DNA from: Isoetes taiwanensis | Lineage: Eukaryota > Streptophyta > Lycopodiopsida > Isoetales > Isoetaceae | Direction of reading: 5' to 3' | DNA: 64,000 nt | Assembly: GCA_021234155.1 (NCBI GenBank) | Contig: JAJEKV010000013.1 | Span: 2,947,252 to 3,011,251, forward strand | Part shown: in pieces, positions 43,717 through 55,812 of the stretch | Layout: every line of letters begins with the position of its first letter | Position numbering within the stretch: the stretch's first letter is position 1 | The notes under the pieces: model-generated | What the model saw: the letters and a program-made list of their open reading frames with translations, nothing else | The model's database searches: none | Told to the model about the DNA's origin: nothing | Translations under genes and position numbers: made by a program

Positions 43717-44296
43717 TCTTACACACCGCATTTCCTTTTTTCGCTACCTAACATTAGCGAAGTGACCATGCTAATAAATATCCAAAGGATTTCAATTCTT
43801 GGATATTTATGCCGACAGCGCTTATTCGATAAATTTATGACGATCTGGAACTCGTGGAAAGAAAAGAAATTGAAAGACAATAAGGGCCAGACTATTGCAC
43901 CTGTCTGGAGTAAGGAAAGCGATTACTTCAGCCAGTCGTATTTACGTTCATGTCGTGGCATGATCTACGATGACATGCAAAGACTCTTCGATGAAGTGCT
44001 AGGTGGCTCTACATACGTCAAGGTCACTAGTGATTACAAAGGAGATCGCTTCTTCAAGGTTAGAGCACAAACTTACAAGACCCTTGCTTTTTTTAAGAAG
44101 CGGATTTTTCGATTATGTGGATGAAAATTTTCCGCATAGATTCACATCTTTCGAAAATTTTCGTAGCCTAGTGCCTGGGTTTGAAGATGATGATTTGATT
44201 GGTTTTGGCACTCTACATAACGAGTGGTACAAAGAAGCTTCTAAAAAACCAGCCGAGGCTACTCTGCCAGTAATAGATCCTTGGCTAGGCTCATAA
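43717..44296 (+). pseudogene. Element B gene 3 (homolog of element A 9571-10267)
   Basis: Exon starting SYTPHFLF. Reads RQRLFDKFMTIWNSWKEKKL, WSKESDYFSQSYLRSC, MIYDDMQRLFDEVLGGSTYV, FFKVRAQTYKTLAFF; a one-base frame change near the T-run at 44088 leads to FFDYVDENFPHRFTSFENF, LVPGFEDDDLIGFGTLH and NEWYKEASKKPAEAT. The order matches element A. It looks alpha-helical; no known domain recognised. Confidence 0.55.
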
Positions 44297-44339
44297 GAAA
44301 CGAATCGGACGGAGAGAAGAAGCGAGTAAGATATAACGG

Positions 44340-44930
44340 TTGAAGTGGAGGTCACCGGCGGCCAAAAGGCGTTGTCGATGTGATCCTTTGCCCCGCAACC
44401 TTGATTGCTCTTGACACTAGAAGTCTCGTGCCAATGTGGGATAAATGGACACTATCCGAAGTTTTTCAACGGTTGTGTTGAACACAAAGTAGAGTCATAC
44501 GGATTGTATGCTTTGCCAAGGTTCGGGATAACTGCCGTTTCCTCGTCTTTGGATAACTTGGAGTCTCGATCCGGGGTGTACATTGGTTCATACGAGGATC
44601 CATATAGAAAAGATGAACCTAAAAGGGGTCCGGGAATTGCATGTGCTGGTCTATGCCACCAAGATTGACTTTACACCCTCAAAGACAAGTGGAGGATCTC
44701 AATCTCGGTTGGGTTATGATGATCATCCTCAAGTAGCTCCTCAATTCGGACATAAACGAGGAAGAGGCGGTCTGAGAAAAAGGAAGAAATGGTTGAGAAG
44801 TTGCTACATGGCGGTTTGGCTATTCTTGGCAAGGCATGCGGGGAGATATTTTGATGAAAACCAGCTATCTGGCGCAAACCCGCCTCTTATTTTGTGCGAA
44901 GTTGGTACCTCGAGGGCAGTGTTTTGATTA
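44340..44930 (+). pseudogene. Element B gene 3, C-terminal continuation
   Basis: Open pieces in shifting frames: RYNG, VDVILCPATLIALDTRSL, MWDKWTLSEVF (44.34-44.47 kb), VYIGSYEDPYRKDEP (44.58), VRELHVLVYATKIDF (44.62), HKRGRGGLRKRKKWL (44.75). Element A has counterparts (WVGSYRDPP, REL...YVAETQ). Basic C-terminal patch. Not identified. Confidence 0.4.
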
Positions 44931-45064
44931 TTTCTCTTGTGGCGCCTTTGCTAAAGGCGGCTCTGCAAAGACAAGAGATTCTGTATAGTGTTTGAGCGGA
45001 CTAAGGCCAAACAAAAAAGTGCTTGCAAGGAATTACGAACGATTGAGCGTATCTATACTCAATC

Positions 45065-45343
45065 TTGCAAGCAACGCCTATTAATGAGATGCGAGGGTGC
45101 TATGGAGGTGGCGGGACGCTCTTGGAGGTGACGGGTTGCTCTTTGGAGGTGACGAGGGAAGCCTCCACAAGTGCAAACGTGGATAACATTCAAGGAGAGC
45201 CGGTAGATGTGGACATCAATGTGATACAAGCAGCAAAGTATGATCTCTCCAAACTTGATGATCCTGATTTTCTTAAAAATTTTACTACAGGTTCTTTGCA
45301 GCCGGTTCCTCATGGCTCCACTGCTGAAGCCGAGCCTGCATGA
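45065..45343 (+). CDS. Element B: terminal acidic segment of the gene set
   Basis: 92 codons, with EVTREASTSANVDNIQGEPV, VIQAAKYDLSKLDDPDFLKN and a stop at 45343. Likely the last exon of the rightward gene. A short low-complexity array of GCAACGGTCCATT follows at 45480-45535. No identity suggested. Confidence 0.35.
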   Translation: MQATPINEMRGCYGGGGTLLEVTGCSLEVTREASTSANVDNIQGEPVDVDINVIQAAKYDLSKLDDPDFLKNFTTGSLQPVPHGSTAEAEPA

Positions 45344-46354
45344 GTCTTGTATATATTTCATGTAATATAAAACATCTTCATGACTATCGTCATTGGTGCA
45401 CTTTGTTAAAATATACTTGTTATTGTGTGTCTTCAAATGCTACTCTTTATCCTTTTTCTATTGCAAATGCTATGGTTGCTGTAACGGTCCATTGCAACGG
45501 TCATTTGCAACGGTCCATTGCAACGGTCTATATGTATATATTTAGCATGGCAAAATAGAAGAAGATGGTGGCCACTCGTCAGGTCCAATAACAACTTCAT
45601 GGCGCCCTGTATTGCTTAATGATCTTCAACGAGGAGAGGAGTGTGTAAAATTCGCCGAGGACAACAACATTTGTACACATTCAAGTAAGTTTCAAATTAT
45701 TTTCATTCTCTCTTATAAATTTGCAACCGCTACGATTAGAATGCTTCTAACCATCCTATTGCTGATGACCATGAGCCGTGGTGCGATGGGCTATATAAAG
45801 TACCCCCAAAACCTGGGAGGAGGGGGCTTCATCCAAACGAAGAAATGCTAGCATAAACAAAGTTCGAATCAAGGCTCGAAGAGATTGTTATCTATGGACC
45901 AAGCGTGGGTCAATAACATAATCGCCCTACTTTTCGTGAGAGATGTATGTTCAACGAAGGTTAGAAAGACTCTTGGTCAAAAACTTCTTTGCGTGATCGT
46001 CCGAGATCGTCGAGATGCCCATCGAAGTCCCTGATGTTACAATTCTTGATCTCCCGGATATGAACTTGCAGGACATTGTAAGGGTGAATTTCTCGGGTTT
46101 ACCTACTACGAGAAGCCATAATTGATATTCTGTACTTTATTACGCTGCATTATAATGCTTTAGTTGTGCTTTCGATTTAAGATGTTCACTGATTACCTAC
46201 TTCTCAGGCCTTGTCCTCCACATCTACAAATTTAAATGGCGCCATATATTGCCTATTTCAGGCTGTTTTTTTGCTAAACGTCGCCATAATCATAGGAAAT
46301 AAGGCCAAAAAATACCCAAAAAAGTATTTTCGTTCCTAACTGGAATCACAAAAG
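45344..46354. other. Right subterminal region of element B
   Basis: Contains the four-unit GCAACGGTCCATT repeat (45483-45530), a TATA-like GGCTATATAAAG at about 45788 with a short frame MPIEVPDVTILDLPDMN at 46016, and a last palindrome remnant AAATGGCGCCATATATTG at 46234. No firm gene. Confidence 0.4.
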
Positions 46355-46379
46355 TTCCCATTTTAATGAAATTGTGCTT
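46355..46379. repeat. Element B right terminal inverted repeat
   Basis: Exact complement of 35876-35900; ends ATGAAATTGTGCTT. Confidence 0.95.
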
Positions 46380-49300
46380 AACATCATCAGCAAAGTATAT
46401 ATAACTTGAATCAATCTGTACTCTAGACCTTGGCATTACAACCTCACACTCCAGTCCTTTCAAACACGCATACACACACAAATATCCAACCTACTACCTG
46501 CTACCCAAATCCTAGAATGTTTAACACACCAGCAAACTCATCAGGACAACCTTCCTCATGACAATCCAAAAATACCATGACCTTACCAACCAATGTAAAC
46601 AACAGCCACCTTCCACTGCACGTCACGCTTCCAGTACCACTCTCTTTAGCATTCACAAATTTAACTAACTTTCAAGCTTCCTGCAATGTCATCTACCCCA
46701 CTAGTCTATATTTCTATGCCAGTTATCACAAAAGAGCCCAATAAAACCCTGGAACACTAAAACACACACCCATTTAAGAAGCCACAACCTACTACCTACT
46801 ACAAATATCCAACGTACTACCTGCTACCCAAATCCTAGAACGTTTAACACACCAGCAAACTGACCAGGACAACCTTCCTCATGACAATTCCAAAAATACC
46901 ATGACCTTACCAACCAATGTAAACAACAGCCACCTTCCACTGCACGTCACGCTTCCAATACCACTCACGAAACCTTATTCTCGAATCTGTACCCTGCACA
47001 TAGAAAGCAACACCAACATCAAACAAACTGCTCAATATATAAATAATCCCCTTAAATTTAAGCCCTCACAATTTTATAACTAAGTTTCAAACTTTCACTG
47101 CTTCCAAATACACAAAGTATTAAACAGGAGAACTTGAAGATCATTACTCCTTTGTAATCTGCATAAACTCTCATATAATCCTTCGAATCTGGTAACTAGA
47201 TCAATTCTATAATTAAGTTTCAAACTTTCACTACTTCCAAATATCACGAGAATATTAAAAGCGGGACAACTTGACAACCATATGAATAAATAATCCCCTT
47301 AAATTTAAGCCCTCACAATTTTATAACTAAGTTTCAAACTTTCACTGCTTCCAAATATACAAAGATATTAAACAGGAGAACTTGAAGATCATTACTCCTT
47401 TGTAATCTCCATAAACTCTCATATAATCCTTGAATCCTGGGTAACTAGATCAATTCTATAATTAAGTTTCAAACTTTCACTACTTCCAAATATACGAAAA
47501 TATTAAACAAGACAACTTGACAACCATATGAGAGAAATCCGTAATCAATATGGGAAGTTTCACGATTACTCAATCAGACTCCTTAAGGAAGTACTTACAA
47601 ACACACAGATTCACTTACGCACAATTCCCTTTTTTTCCCCTTTCTTATGAAAATGTGATACAACAGCACCAACATATTTTTTTGGCATCATAGTATATGC
47701 CACCCATATATCCAACACATCTGCCTACACTAATTCTTCCCAGGAAACACTATGCACTCGAATTAGAACATACCATGTGCTTGAAGATCATTACTCCTTT
47801 GTAATGTGCATAAACTCTCATATAATCCTTCGAATCTAGTAAGTAGATCATCTCAATACTCCTTAATTGAATTTTGTTGATCATCAGCTGCATGTCCACA
47901 ATTTCAATGCAATCTTACGAACAACTTTCTTTCTCTTTAGCATTCACAAATTTAACTAACTTTCAAGCTTCCTACAATGTCATCTACCCCACTAGTCTAT
48001 ATTTCTATGCCAGTTATCACAAAAGAGCCCAACAAAACCCTGGAACACTAAAACACACACCCATTCAAGAAGCCACAACCTACCTACTACCTGCTACCCA
48101 AATCCTAGAATGTTTAACACACCAGCAAACTCATCAGGACAACCTTCCTCATGACAATCCAAAAATACCATGACCTTACCAACCAATGTAAACAACAGTC
48201 ACCTTCCTTTGCCGTCACGCCCAATACCACTCGCACGAAACCTTATTCTCGAATCCATACCCTGCACATACAAAGCAACACCAACATCAAACAAACTGCT
48301 CAATATATAAATAATCCCCTTATATTTAAGCCCTCACAATTTTATAACTAAGTTTCAAACTTTCTTTGCCTAAATATACAAAGATATTAAACAGAGAACT
48401 TGAAGATCATTACTCCTTTGTAATGCATAAACTCTCATATAATCCTTTAAATCGGTAACTAGATCAATTCTATAATTAAGTTTCAAACTTTCACTACTTC
48501 CAAATATCACGAGAATATTAAAGCGAGAACAACTTGACAACCATATGAAAGAAACCAGTAACCAATATGGGAAGTTTCACGATTACTCAATCGGACTCGT
48601 AAGGAAGTACTTACAAAACACTTTTAGATTCACTTCTACACAATTCCCTCTTTTTTTCCCTTTCTTATGAAAATGTGATACAACAGCACCAACATATTTT
48701 TTGGCATCATAGTATATGCCACCCATATATCCAACACATGCCTACACTAATTCTTCCTGGAAACACTATGCACTCGAATTAGAAGATAGCATGTGCTTGA
48801 AGATCATTACTCCTTTGTAATCAGAAAAACTCTCATATAATCCTTTGAATCTAGTAAGTAGATCATCTCAATACTCCTTAATTGAATTTTTGTTGATCAT
48901 CACCGTGCATGTCCACAATTTCAATGCAATCTTACCAATGACTTTCTTTCTCTTTAGCATTCACAAATTTAACTAACTTTCAAGCCTCCTACAATGTCAT
49001 CTACCCCACTAGTCTATATTTCTATGCCATGCTACTCTTGCTAAATTCATCCACGAACTCCAACAAACTTCAATTCAAGTCACAAACCTTCAATCGCCAA
49101 AATGCGAAGACCTTCAATCACCACAACGAGTTATCACAAAAGAGCCCAACAAAACCCCCGGAACACTAAAACACACACCCATTTAAGAAGCCACAACCTT
49201 GCTTACCTCATTCCCCTTCCACCCACGTGCGTACCACATTTAACTTTGTGCGCTCCGACCACCATAACTAAAACCTGGAGATCACAATCTAGGAACACGA

Positions 49301-49680
49301 GTGCTTTCGGAATCTTTGTGTAGAGGAACAATGCACAGCAAGTACCACGAAACTTTCACTCCTCGTTCCTTGTCCCCTAACCTCGAACTTCATCTTCAAC
49401 GATCGAGATGAAAAGCCCCAAATTGACATCCAATCTCAACGGCCAATATCAAAACCCCTCTTTGGGTCCCCTGCTCAAACACCCCATACATCCCCTGCTC
49501 AGAACCAACCGCCAAGATGTACTTCAATGTTTTCATCCAACGGTTTGCAACTATGGCTTATGCGCCCATACACCTGCAACATATGATGCATACATAAATC
49601 CCCCATGACCTGTCATCATCTGGACCATTGGCTCTTAACCAGACGACGGGGATTCAAGGGAGTCGATGGGGTATGCATGC
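46380..49680. repeat. Repeat R right part and 1.1-kb tandem array
   Basis: Continues repeat R from 35875 after element B. Then units recur at long spacing: GTTATCACAAAAGAGCCCAA at 46724, 48012 and 49130; CTACTACCTGCTACCCAAAT at 46488, 46814 and 48090. Spacings of about 1288 and 1118 bp; the longer unit holds an internal 250-bp duplication (47041 and 47289). No gene. Confidence 0.85.
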
Positions 49681-50093
49681 ACATGGGTTGTGCATGAGGG
49701 GGCATGAGAAACCCCCCTCATGCGAAGTAACTATATTAATATTAGGATAATGATATGATATCACATCTATACGAAATGGTTGTAAATTAGGCTAAACTAA
49801 AGATTTAGAAGGATGCTCTAACCAAGGAGTACCACCTCCAAAATGGTATTCTGCATTTGCTCATAAATCTATCAGGAGAATATCGGTTTTTTGGTGTGTA
49901 ATCAAGCCTCTTTTACAAATAATAAAGAAGGCCAAAGGTCTGCTTCACACAAAGTGTGAATTACAAAATAAATATATTTTGTATAAGGGAATGTGGGTTT
50001 ACCCTGCATTCTGACAGGGAAACCATGCTGATGTGCGAAGCGCGGAGGCGTGGTTCACTCTGCCAGAATGAAGGGTAAACCCACATTCCTGTT
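49681..50093. repeat. Two hairpins near the right side of repeat R
   Basis: 49692-49723: perfect 11-bp stem GCATGAGGGGG with a 10-nt loop, followed by GAAGTAACTATATTAA; Helitron-like but without a CTRR end. 49989-50088: foldback with 40-nt arms (GAATGTGGGTTTACCC...), about six mismatches. Confidence 0.7.
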
Positions 50094-51919
50094 ACATGGA
50101 AGCAAAGTAGTTTTAATTCTGTCGATGTGTCAATATATTAGTGATTAGAAAAGGAATGTAAAGTAGAATATAAAGTAATAAAGAACCAAAAAGCAGAATG
50201 GTGTCAACTGAACTGCAATTCAGTGAAAGAAAAATTGCCATGTGGCAGTAGCTAATTGGCGGATGTGGCAGAAACAAAGCTACCTTGCTCTTACGCTCCT
50301 TGTAGGGTTTCAATATCGATAATCATATTTAAGAGCCCATTGTGAAGGTTTTTTTCTGAACATATATAAACAATACAGGAAGATTTCATTCTTTTATTCT
50401 TGCCTCTTTAAAGGGACACTTGGCAATTTTAGGTGAATCCGGTTCCATTTCTAACATTGTATATCTGAGTTTGGTGATAAATACCTTAGGATTTGAATCT
50501 TTGCTTGCCTTCGAAGGCAAGTATGATATAGGGATTTAAAATCATTGCTTATCTCTGAAGGTAAATTCATTCCTAATTTAATTTCGAGCTTGCTGCTGCT
50601 TTTTCCGTGTCATGCCTTCAGATTAAGCTCTACAATGGCATTGTTGTGTTTCGCTTTTGTGCTTGAGCATCTATAGAAGACATGTACATTTTTTGGTCGT
50701 AATTTAGCTATTTCCTTTAGTTTATGGCAATCTCCTGCAATGCCAGCCAGAATCTCAGCAGATGAATTCCAGCTCGGAACATGATCTACAACTCCCTACT
50801 TGTTCCACAGTTTTCTCTGTTGCTGCTGTTTAGATTGGTTGTCTCCTATCTCCAATCCGTTCTGTCCGTCACAAATCTGTTGATGATTCTATGCCTAAAC
50901 TTCTATTCTATTGAATGGACGATTTGCTGGTGTGGAGTGCAGCATAATGGCTGGAATGGATGATGCATGTGAAATAAAATAATGTTGTAGCACCCAAAAG
51001 CGAAAAAGCAAAGCATAGCCACCCAAAAGCAAACACACTGCAAGGGCAGGGCCAGGCGTAGAGAGGTCTTTCCTCTACGTTTTAGCTCGCCTATTCGGAT
51101 GCATCCAAGTGAACCCATGGTCCCATACCCCTTTTTTTCCTTTTGGAACCTTATTAACACTTAATTAAAATGCTAGTTATATATGAAACGTTAGCTAGCA
51201 CACATCCTCATCCAATAAACATAACATATTAGATAGTTCAGTTTTTTTATTTAAACTTGGAGATTTCTCAAAATTCTACTAAAACAACCATTTGGCAATA
51301 ACGGGATCATTATGTTAACAAATACATTAAAGCCTTTCTTATAGCATTGTCAAGCATTACTACTTTCCCTTAGGAATTGTAAAAATTACTAGTTTCGTTT
51401 CCATCAATGGTAGACAAAACGGTTACGTTCCTCGTTCCTCATTCCTCGTTGTTTATTTTGAACTATTAGAGGATGCACGATAGTGAGAATACCATGGTCA
51501 TTATGAACCAAAACTCTCTATCTAATAGGCCCCAGAATGCACACAATGCAATAGCATAGGTGCAAATCATGTGTTCTTAAACTGACACATATCTGTTATT
51601 ACTAGGTTTATCTATTCTTATTCCAAGAATTTTATCGCGGCGGCCAAGGCTTCCACGAACATTTCTTTAGTTCCATACTTGTGTGGTTGGATCTGCTCTT
51701 GATGTCCAACATTTGAGAACAATATGGAATATGTTTCTAAGCATATGAGATCGAAGCGCTTAAGCATGCAAAATAAAAATTTACATATGGAAGCAACATG
51801 AACTTCGAAGAAGAACTAAATGTAGCACGCAAGTTACCACACAAGCTACAATAGAAGCATTAATATGGGATCTATCGTAAGCAAAAGAAACTAGAGACAA
51901 TAAAAGAAAAAAGATGTAC
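50094..51919. other. No gene recognised
   Basis: Begins TGTTACATGG, with ATATATAAAC near 50362 and a T-rich tail near 50390; possible remnant of a small LTR, but no partner LTR or primer site is seen. Otherwise AT-rich noncoding. Confidence 0.3.
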
Positions 51920-52032
51920 CAGTTCAAGGCATATGGGATGCCATTCCGGTGTGGACCGGTGGGGTCCCGCGACCGGCGTTAGCGGGAGCTGGTCAACCGC
52001 CATGCGAATGGCAGACCATATGCCTTGAACTG
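51920..52032. repeat. 113-bp foldback
   Basis: Arms begin CAGTTCAAGGCATATGG (17 bp perfect), 2-bp mismatch, then TGCCATTC (8 bp). Confidence 0.9.
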
Positions 52033-52768
52033 ACAATATGGTACTTGGGGAGCCAAAATTTCCCCCCTTCTCTTCCAAATGGCGGCGGGCGCGAACGCGG
52101 CAAATGCAGGGCAAGCGGCGGCGATGAGGAAGATGGCGATGCGTGAGCGAAAGATGGCGATGGCGATGTGATGTGATGATGGCGGCAAAGGCGGTGAGGC
52201 GAAAAGAGGATGGTTTTTTAAATGAAGCTCAGAGCGATGGGGTTTTGTGAGACGAAAACGGGATGGGGCTTTCTTCTTTTCTTCGTGACGGCTTTCTTCG
52301 TGTTATCCCCTCTACGCATCGGCTTTCTTCTATGCTATCCTTTTTCTACATTGGCATTCTTTCGGCTTTCTTTTTGCATGAGCTTTCTTACGTCTTTCCT
52401 ACATTGCCCAAAGCTCGCTTTCTTAGCCGATATAAGGTCATTAGGCTTCCACATTTTGTGCTAGCCCTACTTCTTAGATCGGGATCCTTTCTTCTTCTTC
52501 CCTTTTCTGCAGCAAAAAAACAGAGATTCAGAAATATTAATATGCCTAAGCTAAGGCTACCGCTATTCCGACAAGCTAAACAAGCTGTGACAGGGCCGGA
52601 TTCAAGCTATGGCCATGTAAAGAATCAAAGAAAAGAAACAGAGTAACCGGCTGGAAACCGAAGATAAAGAATGGTCGACCCAAATGCCATTCTGCAATGG
52701 AATGCTATGCCACATGGCATCACCAGAATAACGCAACGCCAAATTTGGCGACCCAAGTACCATATTGT
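52033..52768. mobile_element. Terminal-inverted-repeat element, 736 bp (nonautonomous)
   Basis: ACAATATGGTACTTGG at the left pairs with CCAAGTACCATATTGT at the right; similarity extends about 28 bp. The interior has no intact gene. No clear target duplication. Confidence 0.6.
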
Positions 52769-53221
52769 TAAGGGAAGAGAACATGTCATAAATTGTAATA
52801 GTGTAGAAGGAAAGGTATCTTTGAAAGTAAAGAGGGCTAGAAAGCAAACTTTGTTTAACTAATGGATTTTTCCATGTCTAAAGGTAGGTAGGTAGGTAGG
52901 GAAATGATAAGTGGCAATTTTGAGGCAATATGAAAGAGATTTCCAATTATTCTTCCACTTCAATTTAATTTAGTTTTAGATGAGCAAGGATAAAAACAAA
53001 ATAATAACCGTTTGTTAAAACTATTGTGGTTTTTGCTAACTTTATAAACAGCGAAATTTTCTCCACTATTTCAGCAAGGGGCATCACTAATCCCCTATTC
53101 TCGATGTGACTCTATTTTCTTTGCTCTTTCTTTGCTATGTTGTGCAACAAGAGTCCTACTATCCTACTAGCTTTTGTAAATGGTCTGAAGGATCATAACG
53201 GCTTTGTTAAATCAAAATGGG
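52769..53221. other. No gene recognised
   Basis: AT-rich; short GGTAGGTAGGTAGG microsatellite at 52886. Confidence 0.5.
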
Positions 53222-53456
53222 AACGTAAAGGACGGCTGGGCCCAATCCAGCCGTCTCATCCAATGTATAGGTGACACGTGCCACCTTTTCTAGGCCTGAA
53301 AGATCGTGCAACATCTTACTCTGCATTCTGCCGCTTCTTACCTTGCGTTCTGACTTTTTACGCCCCATTCTGACTATTTTTACCTGCTTTTCTGATATTT
53401 GCACCTGCAAGCGGACACGTGGCACGGCTGGATTGGGCCCAGCCGTCCTCTACGTT
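53222..53456. mobile_element. 235-bp MITE with about 34-bp inverted repeats
   Basis: Left AACGTAAAGGACGGCTGGGC continues to CCAGCCGT; right end is its complement (ACGGCTGGATTGGGCCCAGC then CGTCCTCTACGTT). Confidence 0.85.
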
Positions 53457-53460
53457 AGGT

Positions 53461-53559
53461 GAAAGCCCCTCCGGGCTTGATTCTGGAGGGTCAAGCAGGC
53501 CTCCGCGCTCCGCGCGTCGGCCAGCTTTCCCCTCCGGAATCAAGCCTGGAGGGGCTTTC
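53461..53559. repeat. 99-bp foldback
   Basis: 30-bp arms GAAAGCCCCTCCGGGCTTGA... with two mismatches, directly beside the MITE. Confidence 0.9.
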
Positions 53560-53689
53560 TCTTATACAGAAGGATCAAAATGATCAGAAGCCCATGGAGC
53601 TCATGTTATCTCGGCTTTTCAGCTTGAAGATTGTGCCCCGGATTAATGCTCCTTGCACTAAGGAGTAGTCACCTCCCAGTTCAGTTACA

Positions 53690-54190
53690 GAAATAAACGC
53701 TCAGTTACAGAAATAAACGCCCGGCTTGATATTTCGGCTTTTTGGCCTTGTTTTTAAACCATAGAACTTTGCCTTGTTGGTTTTTTCTTGTTGGTTTTTT
53801 GATGCCGGAATTTCGCCTGCATTTATTTCGTCCAGAAATTCCTGCCGGCAGAAAATTTTGGGGGCGCGCCCAGGCTCGCGGCCCAAGCTTTCGCCCCGAA
53901 ATAAACGCCGCCTTGATATTTCGGCTTTTTTGCCTTGTTATTAAAACCTGAAACTTCTGTCGATGCTTTCTTGTTTTTTTGGTGCCGGAATGTCGCCGGA
54001 AAAAAAATTGGAACGCCGGAAATATCAAGGCGGCTGTTTATTTCGTCCAGAAATTCTTGCCGGCAGGAAATTTTGGGGCGCGCGCCCAGGCTCGCGGCTG
54101 CCGCCGCTCGCCAGGCCTTTCGCCCCGAAATTTCCTGCCGGCAAGAATTACCTGTTCCAAAATTTTCTGTCGGCAGGAATTACCTGTCCC
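53690..54190. repeat. Palindrome cluster E (TTCCTGCCGGCAGGAA type)
   Basis: At least five copies: TTCCTGCCGGCAGAAAATTT near 53837, TTCTTGCCGGCAGGAAATTT near 54052, AATTTCCTGCCGGCAAGAAT near 54127, TGTCGGCAGGAATT near 54167, with GGGGGCGCGCCC and GGCGCGCGCCC palindromes beside them. A direct duplication of about 190 bp covers 53.70-53.89 and 53.89-54.10 kb. Confidence 0.9.
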
Positions 54191-55149
54191 GAACTGAACT
54201 GAGAGAGAACAGAGGAAAAAAAATCAAAGAAGTGAGCTGATAGAAAAATTGCTACTGTAGAAGAACGGAGGCAGTTGCTTGCTGCCTTGATGTTAGCATG
54301 TGATTTGAGTCCTTAAAGATTCGCCCTATTTTCGGCAAAGCTCCAGCGAAAGCACATGCCTTAATGTGCCTTGGTGTCTTTGATGTTAGCATGTTGCTTT
54401 TGCTGCCTTGATGTTAAAGCATGTCGCTATTTCGATTTGCCCTATCTCGAAATATGTCTTTGATTTGTCGCTATTTCTCGATTTGCCCTATTTCGGCAGA
54501 GCTCCAATGAAGCGCAAAAAAGAAAAGGAAAAGCAGAGAAGCCCTTTTTCGGTGAAGCTGCTTCAGCAAATCTCTATAGCTGCAATGTCTGAATCAGTTC
54601 TAAAGCTCCATAGCTCGTAATCTTAAAAGCTCTGGATTAAAAAACCTTTGAATCTCTGCATGAAAACATTGTCGGTAGATTCATAGCTCCATGAATCGAA
54701 ATAGCTCGCAATCACTAATCTCTGCATAAAAAACCCCAACTCGATTTTCCTTCTCAATGTTGAAGGAAAACTATGCAGAGTGGATGCCGGACATAGCTCG
54801 GCATGCGCGCTCGCTACTTGGATCACAAGAAACTACAACCACGGATCAACTGCATGCAAAGACTGTTAGATTTAGAACTGGAATGCCGAGTCTAGTAGAA
54901 TTGCATCTCCAGCCATGCCCACATTGGCGAGAACATGCCATGCTGATCCTGCAAACAATTTAAACAAACAAGCTGCCGCTTCACGTTTTCGATCAAGTCT
55001 GGGCGCAGGAGATTGATAGAAAAGGTAGGATGCACGGATATAAAAGATAGAATGCAGGTCCATCGCCACGCCCGTCGTCGTACCTTCTAGGTTAGATCAG
55101 CACATGACGATTAAGCGTCGATGTGATGTCTTAAAAACACATGGCACTA
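54191..55149. other. No gene recognised
   Basis: Short imperfect direct repeats (GATTTGCCCTATTTCGG, TTGATGTTAGCATGT) around 54290-54500. Several short open frames, none convincing. Confidence 0.4.
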
Positions 55150-55812
55150 AAACATAAAACCCTTTGTATTTTTTAAATTCTCAAAATGCCCTTAATTCTT
55201 AAATATTTTCCCAAATAGCCCTTTGTATTTTAAACATCGCCAAAAAGCATATACTTACGATAGACGATCATTTTCTAAGAGGAAGTGGTTCTTACAAATG
55301 ACAATAGTTTGGAAAATAAATTTCAAAAATCATTATGACAAAAATATGCAACAGAAATGTCAAATAGAATTTCTACAATTGCCTTCATTATGCACGGCAT
55401 TACCACAACGTGTGCACTTGTACATATGCTTTTTTCAATCCATGTCTTCTGTCCTATCTCGTTTTCTTTTAGGCCTACCAGGAGGATGACATGTTGCAGG
55501 AGGTAGCAATTCATTATTTTCAAGAAGTTCATTATTTGGAGGATAGATACGGACATCATATAAATAGCAAAATGAGCTGTGCAAGTAACATGTATAGGTA
55601 TAAAGCAGCTTCTTCACAAGATGCCCACAAAGCTTCCCCTTCAATACGATTTCTACAAAAGCATTGTTAGTTATCTTCGATCATTTCTGGTATTAGAATG
55701 ATAGGCTTATCTCTAGCTTTTGGTGATTTTTAAATTACAAGGGGTTATTTGGGAAAATACTTAAGAATTAAGGGCATTTTGGGAATTTCACAAATACGAA
55801 AGGCTTTTTGGG
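55150..55812. mobile_element. MITE-like element, about 660 bp with 85-bp inverted repeats
   Basis: Left AAACCCTTTGTATTTTTTAA and onward through CAAAATGCCCTTAATTCTTA pairs with the right end (TTAAGAATTAAGGGCATTTT through AAATACGAAAGGCTTT). Confidence 0.75.

Larger units (their letters stand above)
35876..46379. mobile_element. Element B: 10,504-bp TIR transposon with DUF7869-type gene and palindromes
   Basis: Perfect 25-bp terminal inverted repeats (AAGCACAATTTCAT... at left; ...ATGAAATTGTGCTT at right), flanked by AACA on both sides. Flanks 35765-35875 and 46380-46640 join to restore repeat R, as seen in uninterrupted copies at 34282 and 35023. The left half carries a leftward gene with DUF8039-like and DUF7869-like regions; the right half carries the rightward gene set shared with element A. 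Palindromes of the AAATGG(C/A)GCCAT type fill 39.6-43.7 kb. No superfamily assigned: ends, 4-bp duplication and protein do not fit hAT, CACTA, PIF or Mutator by eye. Confidence 0.85.

Noticed and set aside
49692-49735. Helitron 3' end (hairpin followed by AT-rich sequence)
   Set aside because: The 11-bp stem is perfect, but no CTRR end follows and no matching 5' TC end was seen.
50090-50460. Solo LTR
   Set aside because: TGTT start and TATA-like box, but no second copy, no target duplication and no primer site.
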